DNA of 64,000 nt from Candidatus Rokuibacteriota bacterium. GTDB taxonomy: Bacteria > Methylomirabilota > Methylomirabilia > Rokubacteriales > CSP1-6. The notes under the pieces were generated by a model. That model did not search any database, was not told the origin of the DNA, and saw nothing but the letters and a program-made list of their open reading frames with translations. Location of the stretch: the NCBI GenBank assembly GCA_016184365.1, contig JACPCW010000075.1:1-64000 (forward strand), given 5' to 3'. Both the position numbers and the translations under genes were made by a program. Of the stretch, positions 1 through 9,169 are shown piece by piece (positions within the stretch are counted from its first letter, which is position 1; every line of letters starts with the position of its first letter).

Positions 1-2
1 AG

Positions 3-908
3 GCGCTGGCGTTCGACTCCGACACGGTGGCGAGCGTCATTCAAGACCTCCACGTCCTGAAGCAGAAATTCGCGACCCTGATGGAGCGAGCCGTCGAATA
101 CCTCGCGCTGTGTCGCGGCCCTGTCGACGACAAGGTCGTGGAGCGAGCGATCGAGGCTTTTGGCGACAAGGACGCGCGTGAACGGTTCTTCGAGTTCGTC
201 AAGGAGCTGCAGACGCTCTACGAGATCATCTCGCCCGACGCCTTCCTCCGGGATCATCTCGAGGCCTACGCGAGCCTCGGCGTCCTGCATGAGATCGTGG
301 GCAACGCATTCACCCGACGCCCCGCGCTTTACAAGGATCTCGCGCGCAAAACCGAGGCGCTGGTGCGCGAGCACGTTCAGAGCTACGGAATCACGACCAC
401 GCTGCCGGTGGTCCGGATCGACGAGGGCGCGCTGGCAGCGCTGAAGCGCTCGGGTGGGACAGATCCGGGTACGGTGCTGAACCTTGGACGAAGCCTCGTC
501 CAGGCTGCCTGCGGCGGCGACCGTCAGCCGTATCTCGTGCCGATCGGGGAACGGGCCGAGGCCGTCCTGGAAGCGTACGACGACCGGCAGATCGGGACGG
601 AGGCTGCGCTACGACAGCTCGAACGCCTCGTCATGGAGTTCCTCGAGGCGCGACGAGCCTCAGCGGAGAGCGGGTTCGACGTCAATGCGTTCGCGACGTA
701 CTGGACGCTCAAGCAAGCCGGCATCAGCGGTGCCGACGCGGTTGCGAAGCAGATCGAGGCGGCGTTCGTCCGGTATCCGGATCACCGAGAGAACGCCGAT
801 GACCGCCGCCGCGTCAAGGCGGCGTTGTACAAGGCGCTGCTGCCCGCCGTCGGAAAGGACCGCATGGTCGAGGTGGCCGACCGCATCCTCGCGATCGAAC
901 GACGATGA
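3..908 (+). CDS. hsdR: Type I restriction enzyme R subunit, C-terminal part (gene runs off the left edge)
   Basis: This frame is open from base 3 with no start in view, so the gene begins outside the window. The visible 300 or so residues match the helical C-terminal region (DUF3387 type) of type I restriction endonuclease R subunits. Landmarks are a PYLVPIGERAEAVLEAYDDR-like stretch, an FDVNAFATYW stretch and a closing LYKALLPAVG segment. In the complex this region contacts the HsdM/HsdS methylase core, while the nuclease and translocase domains lie upstream. The stop overlaps the next start as ATGA, so the two genes are co-translated. The methylase and specificity genes are not visible. Confidence 0.88.
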   Translation, partial: ALAFDSDTVASVIQDLHVLKQKFATLMERAVEYLALCRGPVDDKVVERAIEAFGDKDARERFFEFVKELQTLYEIISPDAFLRDHLEAYASLGVLHEIVGNAFTRRPALYKDLARKTEALVREHVQSYGITTTLPVVRIDEGALAALKRSGGTDPGTVLNLGRSLVQAACGGDRQPYLVPIGERAEAVLEAYDDRQIGTEAALRQLERLVMEFLEARRASAESGFDVNAFATYWTLKQAGISGADAVAKQIEAAFVRYPDHRENADDRRRVKAALYKALLPAVGKDRMVEVADRILAIERR

Positions 909-1243
909 CAACGGCCGCGCGGCGCCAGGGCATCGGTCAATTCCGCGCGCGAGTGAAGCACTGGGCGCGGCGGCTCGCGGTGAAGCCCGGCACGGTCGAG
1001 TTCGGGCGGCTGCGCACCAAATGGGCGTCATGCTCGTGGGATCGACGCCTGTCGTTCAGCGTGGACTTGCTGCGCGAGCCGATGGAGTTTCAGGACTTCG
1101 TCATCGTGCACGAGCTGCTGCACCTGCGAATCCGCAATCACGGGCCGCTCTTTCGGATGCTGCTGTCGGTGTATCAGCCGAACTGGCGTGCCGTTAGCGC
1201 CGGGCGCGTCGGTCGTCAGTGCTCCCGCCGCGTGGCGGTGTGA
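905..1243 (+). CDS. Small YgjP/SprT-like zinc metallopeptidase (DUF45)
   Basis: A 112-residue protein with an HELLHLRIRNHG motif near residue 70. The HExxH plus a downstream histidine is the zinc site of the YgjP/DUF45 branch of the M48-like peptidases. A RLRTKWASCS segment before it is also typical of this family. It is shorter than stand-alone YgjP (about 230 residues) and resembles the compact versions found next to type I restriction genes. The four-base ATGA overlap with hsdR supports a role linked to that system. The biological substrate is unknown. The last 20 residues are arginine-rich and non-conserved in appearance. Confidence 0.8.
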   Translation: MTTAARRQGIGQFRARVKHWARRLAVKPGTVEFGRLRTKWASCSWDRRLSFSVDLLREPMEFQDFVIVHELLHLRIRNHGPLFRMLLSVYQPNWRAVSAGRVGRQCSRRVAV

Positions 1244-1314
1244 ACAGCGTGTAACTGTTTCAGACGCGCGCCGCGCTTCCATCCGCGAGCCGTGGATGGT
1301 ACCAATGTAAGGTC

Positions 1315-2265
1315 ATGGGAAGCGCGATCGAGCTGATCGGGCGCCTCGAAGCCAACGTTGCACGCGCGCTGGTCGGCAAGCCTGAAGTCGTGCGCCTGGC
1401 CGTCGTCGGCCTCGTGGCCCGCGGCCATCTGCTGATCGAAGACGTCCCCGGCGTCGGCAAGACGACGCTGGCGTCGGCCCTCGCGCGGTCGATCGGCGGC
1501 GGCTTCCAGCGCATCCAGTTCACGTCCGACATGCTGCCGTCCGACATCCTCGGCGTCAGCGTGTGGGAGCCCGCGCGCGGCACGTTCGTCTTCAAGCCCG
1601 GGCCGCTGTTCACGAACGTCGTGCTCGCCGACGAGATCAATCGCACGACGCCGAAGACGCAGTCGAGCCTGCTCGAGGCGATGAACGAGGCGCAGGTCTC
1701 ACTGGACCATTCGACACACGCGCTGCCGCGGCCGTTCATGGTGCTCGCGACGCAGAACCCGCTCGAGTACGAAGGCACGCATCCGCTCCCGGAGTCGCAG
1801 CTCGACCGCTTCCTGCTGCGCATCCGCGTCGGGTACCCCGACACGCCCGACGAGAAGGCGATCCTCCGCGGCGACGCCATGCCGCCGCACGAATCGCTCA
1901 CGCCCGTGCTCGCCGTCGACGACGTGCTGTGGCTGCAGGACGAAGCCGAGCGCGTGCGCGCGGACGAGTCGGTGCTCGATTACCTGATGGCGCTCATCGG
2001 CGCCACGAGGAACTCCCCACTGCTCGCGCTCGGCGTCAGTCCGCGCGGGTCGCTCGCGCTGCTGCGCGCCGCGAAGGCGCACGCGCTGGCCGACGCTCGC
2101 GATTACCTCGTGCCGGACGACGTGAAGCGCCTGGCCGTGCCGGCCCTCTCGCATCGGATCCTCGTGCGCGCGCGCATGTCGAGCGACGCCGGTCGCGCGG
2201 AGCCGGCGGGCGACGCGGAGGCGATCATCCGCGCGATCGTGCGGGAGATCCCGGTACCGCGGTGA
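1315..2265 (+). CDS. MoxR family AAA+ ATPase
   Basis: A 316-residue AAA+ ATPase of the MoxR/RavA type. The Walker A motif DVPGVGKTTLA lies near residue 43, the Walker B motif VVLADEINR near residue 102, and the sensor-1 ATQNPLEYEG near residue 143. Full length for the family. MoxR proteins act as chaperone-like factors, and here the gene heads the classical triplet MoxR, DUF58, transglutaminase-like membrane protein. Its TGA overlaps a GTG (positions 2262-2264) that is the likely start of the DUF58 gene. Promoter elements upstream are not clear. Confidence 0.93.
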   Translation: MGSAIELIGRLEANVARALVGKPEVVRLAVVGLVARGHLLIEDVPGVGKTTLASALARSIGGGFQRIQFTSDMLPSDILGVSVWEPARGTFVFKPGPLFTNVVLADEINRTTPKTQSSLLEAMNEAQVSLDHSTHALPRPFMVLATQNPLEYEGTHPLPESQLDRFLLRIRVGYPDTPDEKAILRGDAMPPHESLTPVLAVDDVLWLQDEAERVRADESVLDYLMALIGATRNSPLLALGVSPRGSLALLRAAKAHALADARDYLVPDDVKRLAVPALSHRILVRARMSSDAGRAEPAGDAEAIIRAIVREIPVPR

Positions 2266-3350
2266 TCGGCGGAGATCGAGGAGCGTCGCGGGGAAGTCGA
2301 GGAGCGGCGCGGGTTCCCCGCGCCGCTTCCGAGCGCCGGGGGGATGCGGGGGGCCATGTCGGGGCCCCCCGCTATCGGTGGACGACCTGGCCGCGCCGCA
2401 CCCTCTGGCCGACGCGCGACGGCTGGTGGTGTCTCGCCGCCGCCGTCGGGCTCGGCTTCGCCGCGATGAACACCGGCAACAACCTGCTCTATCTCCTCGT
2501 CTCGATGCTCCTCGGCCTCATCATCGTGTCCGGCGTCCTCTCGGAGCAGTCGATGCGCCGGCTGCGGTTTGCGCCGGTCATTCCCGACGACGTGTTCGCC
2601 GGCCGACCCGCGCCGCTCGGCGTGGTGCTCGGCAACCGCAAGCGCTGGCGGACGTCGTACTCGCTGACCGTCGACGTCGTCGGCGCGAACCCGAGCCCGT
2701 CGGCCTACGTGCCGCGCCTGCCCGCCGGTGACGAGCAGATCGTCACGTGGGAAGCCGCGTTCGCGACGCGCGGGCGACACGCGTTTCCGTCGCTGCGCAT
2801 CTCGACGCGCTTCCCGTTCGGGCTCTTCCTGAAATCGGGGCAGGTGGCGATCGACGGCAGCATCGTCGTGTATCCCGCCGTCCGACCGATCGACGCCGAC
2901 GCGCGACGGCAGCTCGCCGCGGGCGGCGCGTCGATTCGCCGGCGCGGACGGGGCACGGAGCTCTACAACCTCCGCGACTATCACCCGGGCGACGAGCCGC
3001 GGATGGTGCACTGGCGCAGCAGCGCGAAGACGGGCGGCCTCGTCGTGCGCGAGCTCGAGGCGGACACCGCGGCCGACGTGCGCATCGTCCTCGACGGCCG
3101 GGGCGCGGACCGCGAGGCGCTCGAGCGCGGACTGTCGGAGGCCGCGTCGCTCGTCGTGCATCTCGCGCGGAGCGGCGGGGCCATCGAGCTGTCAGGGCCG
3201 GGCGTCCACGTGCCGCCGGGGCGCGGCCGTGACCATCGCCGCCGGCTGCTGACCGCGCTCGCCGTGTTCGATCGCGAGGCGGCCCGCGTGGCGTCCGCGC
3301 CGCGGCGGTCGCCGCGCGCGCTGCGCGAGATCCGGGTGGCGATCGGCTGA
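2262..3350 (+). CDS. DUF58 domain protein; N-terminus carries a repeat-derived stretch
   Basis: DUF58 proteins are membrane-anchored partners of MoxR ATPases. Two N-terminal hydrophobic segments lie around WWCLAAAVGLGFAA and NLLYLLVSMLLGLIIV. The DUF58 signature (YHPGDEPRMVHWRSSAKTG) sits about 100 residues before the end. The start is uncertain. The only GTG/ATG in frame ahead of the first membrane segment is GTG 2262, which overlaps the moxR stop as GTGA. Using it means that the repeat at 2297-2371 is translated as part of the N-terminus. The next ATG (2466) would cut into the first membrane helix. The stop overlaps the next gene as TGATG. Confidence 0.85.
   Translation: MIGGDRGASRGSRGAARVPRAASERRGDAGGHVGAPRYRWTTWPRRTLWPTRDGWWCLAAAVGLGFAAMNTGNNLLYLLVSMLLGLIIVSGVLSEQSMRRLRFAPVIPDDVFAGRPAPLGVVLGNRKRWRTSYSLTVDVVGANPSPSAYVPRLPAGDEQIVTWEAAFATRGRHAFPSLRISTRFPFGLFLKSGQVAIDGSIVVYPAVRPIDADARRQLAAGGASIRRRGRGTELYNLRDYHPGDEPRMVHWRSSAKTGGLVVRELEADTAADVRIVLDGRGADREALERGLSEAASLVVHLARSGGAIELSGPGVHVPPGRGRDHRRRLLTALAVFDREAARVASAPRRSPRALREIRVAIG
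2297..2371 (-). repeat. Two-hairpin dispersed repeat, copy 1
   Basis: The stem-loop AGCGGCGCGGGTTCCCCGCG comes first, then a GC-rich linker and GGGGGGCCATGTCGGGGCCC, so the element is in reverse orientation. It lies entirely inside the DUF58 reading frame if that gene starts at GTG 2262. Confidence 0.85.
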
Positions 3351-5437
3351 TGGCGCCGCTCGAAGCGTCGGTCGCGTCGCGTGCGCTCGTCATCGCGATG
3401 TACGTCCTCGTCGTGGACGGCGTCGTCGCGCTGAATCTCGGCGGACTGCTCGGACCGGTCGGCGCGGGACTCGTGGCGCTCGGGACCATCGGCAGCGTCT
3501 GGCAGGCGCGGCTGCGCGCGCCGCTCACGCGGATTCGCGGCGGCGCGACGATTCCCGGCGTGATCGCGGCCGCCGCGGCGCTGGTCGACGTGCTGTACCT
3601 CGCGGCGACCGTCCTCGACGGCCTGATCCACCTCCTGCTGTTCCTGCTGCTCTACCGGCTCTATACGCGCGAGACGCTGCGTGACGTCCGCGACATCAGC
3701 TTCATCTGCTTCTTCATGCTCGTCGCCGCGGCGCCGGGCACGTTCGACGTCGGGTTCCTCTTCGTGTTCATCGCGTTCCTCCTCGTCGGCACGGCGGTGC
3801 TCATGCTGCGGCACGTGCTGATGGAAGCGGAGCGGCCGGTGGACGCCACGGCGTTCGTGGCGGGCCGGCCACCCATCCTGCCGCGTCACGTGGTCTCGCT
3901 GACCGTCGCGGCGTCGGTGGCGACGCTCGCGATCACGGCGACGCTCTTCTTCGTCATCCCGCGCATCGGCCAGGCCGCGCTGCCGCTGCGCGCGAAGCTC
4001 GGGCGCATGGTGTCGGGCTTCTCCGAGCGCGTGAGCCTCGGCGCCTTCGGCGAGATCGAAACGGACGCCGCGGTCGTGATGCGCGTGCACATCCCCGAGG
4101 GCACGCCGTCGCCGGAGCTCCTGCCGGGCATCCGCTGGCGCGGCATCGCGCTCGACCGCTTCGACGGCCGCATGTGGACGCGCGACGATCCCGACCGGTA
4201 CCTCGTGCACCGCGGCCCGGGGGGATCGTTCGAGCTCGCGCGTCCGCGCGGCGGCGGGGTGCTGCTGACGCAGGAGATCTACCTCGAGCCGATCGGCAGC
4301 GACATCGTCTTCGGCGCGCCGCGGATCTTACGGATGGGCGTGCGCGCCGACGCGGTGACGATCGACTCGGCGGTGAGCGTGACGGTGGCCGCGGCCGCCG
4401 CGCGGCTGCGCTACGTCGTCGACTCCGAGCTCGAGCCGGCGTCGCCGCGGCGCCCGTCACGGCGGGTGCCGCCGCTCGACGACGACGACCGCCGGCGCTA
4501 TCTGCAGCTGCCGCCGATCGCGCCGCGCGTCGCGGCGCTCGCGCGCGAAGCCACGGCGGGCAGCGCCGGGCCCCTCGACGCCGCGCAGCGGCTGACCGCG
4601 CACCTCGCACAGCACTACCAGTACACGCGCGCGCTCGAGCGCACGACGGAGCTGCCGCCCGTCGAGGAATTCCTGTTCGTCGCGCGCTCCGGCAACTGCG
4701 AGTACTTCGCGGCGGCGCTGGCCATGATGCTCCGCAGCGTGGGCATCCCCACGCGCGTCGTGAACGGCTTTCAGCGGGGCGAGTGGAACCCGTTCGGCCG
4801 GTACTTCATGGTCCGGCTGCTCGACGCGCATTCCTGGGTCGAGGCGTACATCGACGACTTCGGCTGGGTGACGTTCGATCCGTCGCCGCGCACCGCCGGG
4901 CCGGGCGGTGAAGCGGTGGCGCGGCCGACGCCGATGAACCTCTACCTCGATGCGCTCCGGATGCGCTGGTATCGATACGTCGTGAACTGGAGCTTCACCG
5001 ATCAGATGCAGATGGCGGGCAGCGTGCGGCGCGCCACGAAGACATGGACGCCCGGGCTCGAATGGATTCCGCGCCGGCCGGACGTCGGCCGCGGCACGCT
5101 CGTCGCCCTGGTCATCGTCGTAGCGATCGGTGGCGCGATCGTCATCGTCCTCCGTCGTCGCGGCACGCTCGTCCTCGGCGGGCGGACGATCCCGCGCTTC
5201 TACGAGCGCGCGCTTCGCGCGCTCGCGCGCCGTGGCCTCGTGCCGGCGCGCGGCGAGACCGCGCGCGAGTTCCTCGCGCGCGCGACCGGCGCGGAGCCGG
5301 CGATCGCCGCGCCGCTCGCGACGGTCACCGCCGGCTATGAGCGCGTCCGGTTCGGCGGCGTCGCGCTGTCGGCGGACGAGCTCTCCGCGCTCGATCGGTC
5401 GGTCGAAGCGCTCGTGCCGCGCCGCCGGACCACGTAG
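3350..5437 (+). CDS. TgpA-like transglutaminase membrane protein (DUF3488 / transglutaminase core / DUF4129)
   Basis: A 695-residue protein. The first 210 residues hold several hydrophobic segments (DUF3488-type region). The periplasmic transglutaminase core contains the catalytic cysteine in SGNCEYFAAALAMML, the histidine in LDAHSWVEAY and the aspartate in WVTFDPSPR, so the Cys-His-Asp triad looks intact. One further membrane segment (LVALVIVVAIGGAIVIVL) precedes a cytoplasmic DUF4129-like tail. The substrate is unknown, although relatives are linked to cell-envelope integrity. It ends the MoxR-DUF58-transglutaminase operon. Confidence 0.92.
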   Translation: MAPLEASVASRALVIAMYVLVVDGVVALNLGGLLGPVGAGLVALGTIGSVWQARLRAPLTRIRGGATIPGVIAAAAALVDVLYLAATVLDGLIHLLLFLLLYRLYTRETLRDVRDISFICFFMLVAAAPGTFDVGFLFVFIAFLLVGTAVLMLRHVLMEAERPVDATAFVAGRPPILPRHVVSLTVAASVATLAITATLFFVIPRIGQAALPLRAKLGRMVSGFSERVSLGAFGEIETDAAVVMRVHIPEGTPSPELLPGIRWRGIALDRFDGRMWTRDDPDRYLVHRGPGGSFELARPRGGGVLLTQEIYLEPIGSDIVFGAPRILRMGVRADAVTIDSAVSVTVAAAAARLRYVVDSELEPASPRRPSRRVPPLDDDDRRRYLQLPPIAPRVAALAREATAGSAGPLDAAQRLTAHLAQHYQYTRALERTTELPPVEEFLFVARSGNCEYFAAALAMMLRSVGIPTRVVNGFQRGEWNPFGRYFMVRLLDAHSWVEAYIDDFGWVTFDPSPRTAGPGGEAVARPTPMNLYLDALRMRWYRYVVNWSFTDQMQMAGSVRRATKTWTPGLEWIPRRPDVGRGTLVALVIVVAIGGAIVIVLRRRGTLVLGGRTIPRFYERALRALARRGLVPARGETAREFLARATGAEPAIAAPLATVTAGYERVRFGGVALSADELSALDRSVEALVPRRRTT

Positions 5438-5440
5438 AAT
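5435..5440 (+). promoter_or_regulatory. Possible -10 element (TAGAAT) for the propeller gene
   Basis: TAGAAT overlaps the stop codon region of the preceding gene, 20 bases before the start. A GGAGG ribosome-binding site lies between this box and the ATG. No convincing -35 is visible. Confidence 0.35.
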
Positions 5441-5460
5441 CCGCGGGCGGAGGTTCCGTC

Positions 5461-6456
5461 ATGACATCCCACGCCATCCGAGCGTTCGCTGTCACCCTGG
5501 TCCTCGCCGGCCTCGCCGAGGCCGGCGGCTCCCATTACGGGATCACGCCGGGCCGGCGAACGACCTTCGAAGCCCGCGTCAGCGAGTGGCCGGTGCCGAC
5601 GCCGCAGTTCGCGCGCGATCCCGCGCCGGGACCGGACGGGGCGATCTACATCGCCGTGATGCAGGGCAACAAGGTCGCGCGCTTCGATCCGCGCGCGAAG
5701 ACGTTCAAGGAATGGGAGCTGCCGGCCGGCGCGCGTCCGCACGGCCTGCTCGTCGATCGCCGCGGACACGTCTGGTACACGGGCAACGGCAACGGCACGA
5801 TCGGCCAGCTCGATCCGGCGACCGGGCGCGTCGTGTCGCACAAGGCGCCGTCGGGCGGCGATCCGCACACGCTCGTCATCAACGACGCGCACGACACGAT
5901 CTGGTTCACCGTGCAGAGCGCCGGGCGTGTCGGGCGGCTCGACACGAAGACGGGCGCGATCACGGAATTCAAGACGCGCGGCAACCCGTACGGCATCACG
6001 CTCGATCGCGAGGGCCACGCGTGGTTCTGCCAGCTGTCCGGCGACCGGCTCGGCCGGATCGACGCGAAGACGGGCGCCGTGACCGAAGTCGCGCTCGAGG
6101 CGGGGTCGCGACCGCGGCGCATGGCGACCGCGCCCGACGGCTCGATCTGGGTGACGTACAACGGCAACGGCAAGCTCGTGCGCTTCGATCCCGCGGCGCG
6201 GAGGGTCGTGAAGGAGTACCGGCTTCCGGCCGGTCCCGAGGGCGCGCCGTACGCCGTGACGGTCGACGGCGCCGGCGTCGTGTGGGCGAACGAGATTCGC
6301 CACGACACGGTGGTGCGCATCGATCCGAAGACCGACGAGCTGCGCGTCGTGAAGTTGCCGTCGGACCGCGTCGGCATCCGCAAGATGATCGTCGACGCCG
6401 AGGGGCGGCTCTGGTACATGGGCAGCCACAACGGCCGCCTCGGCGTCATCGAGTGA
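5461..6456 (+). CDS. Secreted virginiamycin-B-lyase-like (Vgb) beta-propeller protein
   Basis: A 331-residue protein with an N-terminal signal peptide (hydrophobic run FAVTLVLAGLAEA). Repeated units of about 40 residues follow, of the form GRIDAKTGAVTE / IWFT / PYGITLD, giving a six- or seven-bladed propeller of the streptogramin-lyase (Vgb)/NHL type. Most chromosomal members of this family have no demonstrated lyase activity, so a specific reaction should not be assumed. GGAGG at 5449-5453 supports the start. The stop overlaps the next gene's ATG (TGATG). Confidence 0.82.
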   Translation: MTSHAIRAFAVTLVLAGLAEAGGSHYGITPGRRTTFEARVSEWPVPTPQFARDPAPGPDGAIYIAVMQGNKVARFDPRAKTFKEWELPAGARPHGLLVDRRGHVWYTGNGNGTIGQLDPATGRVVSHKAPSGGDPHTLVINDAHDTIWFTVQSAGRVGRLDTKTGAITEFKTRGNPYGITLDREGHAWFCQLSGDRLGRIDAKTGAVTEVALEAGSRPRRMATAPDGSIWVTYNGNGKLVRFDPAARRVVKEYRLPAGPEGAPYAVTVDGAGVVWANEIRHDTVVRIDPKTDELRVVKLPSDRVGIRKMIVDAEGRLWYMGSHNGRLGVIE

Positions 6457-7280
6457 TGCGCGCCGTCCTGCTCGGAACCGGCGCGCCGCCGCCGAATCCC
6501 GCCCGCCGCGGACCGTCGACGCTCGTCGCGCTCGGGCGCGAGCAGTTCCTGGTCGACGCCGGCAGCGGCGTCGGCGTCCAGCTCGTGCGCGCCGGCGTGC
6601 GGCCGTACGATTGGCCGCGCGTGCTGATCACGCACCATCACTCCGACCACACGATCGATCTCGGTCATCTGCTCATCACGCGCTGGATCGTCGGGCAGAA
6701 CGCGCCGTTCGAGGTCTGGGGCCCGGCGGGGACGAAGCGCCAGGTGGAGAAGCTGCTCGACTATCTCGACTGGGACATCGAGATCCGCCGCGCGCACATG
6801 CATGCGGGACGGTCGCGGCCTGCCGTGCACGTGACGGAGATCGAGGAAGGCACGCTCATGGAGGCCGGCGGCGTCACCGTCTCGGCGTTCGCCGTCGACC
6901 ACGATCCCGTCAAGCCCGCGTTCGGGTTCCGCTTCGACGGCGGCGGCCGGAGCCTCGCCATCTCCGGTGACACGCGGCCCAGCGAGAATCTCATGAAGTG
7001 GAGCCGCGGCGTCGACGTGCTGATCCACGAGTGCTGCGAGATGGCGAAGACGTCGTGGGCTCCCGGCTGCGGCTGGGCGTCGATCGAGGAGAAGATCCGC
7101 GACCTCGCGTCGTATCACACGCAGCCGCCGGATCTCGGACGTGTCGCCGCGGGCGCCGGCGCGAAGCAGCTCGTCGTCACGCACATCATGCCCGGTTCGG
7201 TGCCGGACGAGCTCGCCGGCCACGCCAAGGCGCAGTACCAGGGGCCGATCGTCATCGGCGAAGACCTCGTGGAGGTCTAG
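6456..7280 (+). CDS. Metallo-beta-lactamase fold hydrolase, RNase Z/arylsulfatase-like branch
   Basis: A 274-residue protein with the motif THHHSDHTIDLGH near residue 52 (HxHxDH), then GDTRPSENL and a late VTHIM histidine. Together these make the usual two-metal site. The N-terminal LLGTGAPPPNPARRG segment is typical of RNase Z-like and arylsulfatase-like members. It is too divergent to assign to tRNA maturation, and a small-molecule hydrolase is more likely. It is coupled to the upstream propeller gene (TGATG), and the amidase starts 8 bases downstream, so the three form an operon. Confidence 0.85.
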   Translation: MRAVLLGTGAPPPNPARRGPSTLVALGREQFLVDAGSGVGVQLVRAGVRPYDWPRVLITHHHSDHTIDLGHLLITRWIVGQNAPFEVWGPAGTKRQVEKLLDYLDWDIEIRRAHMHAGRSRPAVHVTEIEEGTLMEAGGVTVSAFAVDHDPVKPAFGFRFDGGGRSLAISGDTRPSENLMKWSRGVDVLIHECCEMAKTSWAPGCGWASIEEKIRDLASYHTQPPDLGRVAAGAGAKQLVVTHIMPGSVPDELAGHAKAQYQGPIVIGEDLVEV

Positions 7281-7288
7281 GAGATCCC

Positions 7289-8863
7289 ATGCTGGCGCTC
7301 CCGTTCCGCTCCGCGAAAGACCTCGCCGGCGCGATCCGCCGCAGGAAGCTGGGCGCGCTCGAGCTGCTGGACCTCTACGTCGCGCGCATGGAGACGTTCA
7401 ATCCCACGGTGAACGCGATCGTCGTCACGGATCTCGAGGCCGCGCGCAAGCGGGCGCGCGCCGCGGACCGTGCGCTCGCGCGCGGGCAGGTGTGGGGCCC
7501 GCTGCACGGCGTGCCGATGACGATCAAGGAGTCGTACGACGTGGTCGGCATGCCGACGACGTGGGGCGTGCCGGAGCTGCGGAACAACTTCCCGACGCAG
7601 AACGCGCTGGCGGTCGACCGTCTGCTCGCGGCGGGCGTCGTGCTCTTCGGCAAGACCAACGTGCCGATTCATCTCGCGGACTGGCAGAGCTTCAACGCGA
7701 TCCACGGCACGACGAACAATCCGTGGGACGTGACGCGAACGCCGGGCGGATCGTCGGGCGGCGCCGCGGCGGCCCTCGCGACGGGCATGACGGCGCTCGA
7801 AGCGGGCAGCGACATCGGCTCGTCCATTCGGAACCCGGCGCATTACTGCGGCCTGTTCGGACTGAAGCCGAGCTGGGCGATCGTGCCGCCGCGCGGGCAG
7901 GCGATGCCGGGACGCATCACCGTGAGTGACATCGACGTCTGCGGACCGCTGGCGCGCTCGGCCGACGACCTCGATCTCGCGCTGGCGGCGATGGCCGGTC
8001 CCGACGAGATCGATGGCGTCGGCTGGAAGCTCGCGCTGCCGTCGCCGACGAAGAAGTCACTGCGCGAATACCGCGTCGCCGTGATGCTGACGTCTCCCGA
8101 ATCCGAGGTCGACCGCGAGGTGCAGGACCGGCTCCAGGCGCTCGCCGACTTCCTCGCGAAGAAGCGGGCGAAGGTGAGCGACCGCGCGCGCCCCGCCGTC
8201 GACATGGCCGAAGCGCATCGCGTCTACATCTCGCTGCTGCGCGGGGCGACGTCCTACCGGATCACGCCCGAGGAGTTCGCGACGCAGCTCGACGACGCGC
8301 GCCGCCTGCGCGACGACCCGAGCTACTACGCGCGGATGGCGCGGGCCAACACGATGCATCACAAGGACTGGCTCGCGCTCGACGAGGCGCGCCAGCGGAT
8401 GCGGTGGCAGTGGAAGGCGTTCTTCGACGAGTGGGATCTGTTGCTCTGCCCCGTCGCGGCGTCGGCCGCGTTTCCGCACCAGCAATCCGGCCAGCGCTGG
8501 GAGCGCACGATCCGCGTGAACGGCAAGGACGTGCCGACGACCGATCAGCTCTTCTGGGCCGGCTATACCGGCATGGCGTATCTGCCCTCGGCGGTGGCGC
8601 CGTGCGGCCGCACGCCGGCGGGGCTGCCGGTGGGTGTGCAGATCGTTGCCCCCCAGTACGGCGACCGTCTCGCGATTCACTTCGCCCGGCTGCTGGAGCG
8701 CGAGTTCCAGCCGTTCATCCCGCCGGATGATTACTTGGGGGGCCCCGGCATGGCCCCCCGGAATCGGGAAGCGAAGGGGGCTACGCCCCCCTCGGACTCC
8801 CCCGGCCAGCGCTCGGCGCGCCCCGGGAAACCCGTGGCGCGCCTCGATTCCGGCGCTAGCTGA
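7289..8863 (+). CDS. Amidase signature family enzyme with a repeat-derived C-terminal tail
   Basis: A 524-residue protein of the amidase signature family (Ser-cisSer-Lys triad). The lysine lies in VPMTIKESYD near residue 76, and the serine-rich loop is PGGSSGGAAAALATGM near residue 152. It hydrolyses an amide whose identity cannot be read from the sequence. The natural end appears to be near the FIPPDDYLGG segment. The last 40 or so residues are encoded by the dispersed repeat at 8737-8848, and the stop lies just past it. Start ATG follows GGAG. Confidence 0.9.
   Translation: MLALPFRSAKDLAGAIRRRKLGALELLDLYVARMETFNPTVNAIVVTDLEAARKRARAADRALARGQVWGPLHGVPMTIKESYDVVGMPTTWGVPELRNNFPTQNALAVDRLLAAGVVLFGKTNVPIHLADWQSFNAIHGTTNNPWDVTRTPGGSSGGAAAALATGMTALEAGSDIGSSIRNPAHYCGLFGLKPSWAIVPPRGQAMPGRITVSDIDVCGPLARSADDLDLALAAMAGPDEIDGVGWKLALPSPTKKSLREYRVAVMLTSPESEVDREVQDRLQALADFLAKKRAKVSDRARPAVDMAEAHRVYISLLRGATSYRITPEEFATQLDDARRLRDDPSYYARMARANTMHHKDWLALDEARQRMRWQWKAFFDEWDLLLCPVAASAAFPHQQSGQRWERTIRVNGKDVPTTDQLFWAGYTGMAYLPSAVAPCGRTPAGLPVGVQIVAPQYGDRLAIHFARLLEREFQPFIPPDDYLGGPGMAPRNREAKGATPPSDSPGQRSARPGKPVARLDSGAS
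8737..8848 (+). repeat. Two-hairpin dispersed repeat, copy 2 (expanded linker)
   Basis: GGGGGGCCCCGGCATGGCCC is followed by an extra AGGGGGCTACGCCCCCCT hairpin, then GCGCTCGG, the stem GCGCGCCCCGGGAAACCCGT and CCTCGA. It is translated as the amidase tail. Confidence 0.8.
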
Positions 8864-9008
8864 AGGCCGCGACGGCGTGCACGACGAGCCGCGGATCGAC
8901 CGGTCCGCGGAGCACCATGTCGACGTCGAGCCGCCCGGCTTCCGCGATGACGTCGAGTCTCGCGGCATGATCCGCCCACGCGGAAGCCCATGGTCGTAGA
9001 ACCATCAT
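8856..9008 (-). pseudogene. 50-codon remnant resembling the C-terminus of a larger protein
   Basis: A minus-strand frame from ATG 9008 to TAG 8856 encodes 50 residues with ordinary protein character: a WADHAARLDVIAEAGRLDVD helix, then VLRGPVDPRLVVHAVAAF. It looks like the tail of a longer protein whose 5' part is gone, or a very small unassigned gene. The family was not identified. The rest of the stretch from 8864 to 9169 shows no other gene. Confidence 0.3.
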
Positions 9009-9169
9009 CCAATTCCAGTCGACTGGTCAGTTCCGCTACGCTCCCATCTGATGCAGCGGTCGCGGACGTTCGGAGAAATGTTTCCGGGGCGGGCGGTTGC
9101 ATGCCGCGGGAGGGCCGAATCACCCCTGACCCGGAACCGGCAGCTTTCTTGCATAGTTTCAAAAGCAGG

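Noticed and set aside
3-1243. Complete restriction-modification locus
   Set aside because: Only the 3' end of hsdR and a coupled peptidase are present. The MoxR and later genes have no modification or specificity function.
1563-2261. Long open frame upstream of the DUF58 gene, opposite phase to MoxR
   Set aside because: Its translation is arginine/alanine-rich with no domain character; it is a shadow of the MoxR gene in GC-rich DNA.
5130-6455. Arginine/serine-rich frame preceding the metallo-beta-lactamase hydrolase
   Set aside because: The hydrolase starts at ATG 6456 with a clear family N-terminus; the upstream frame is a shadow of the transglutaminase and propeller genes.
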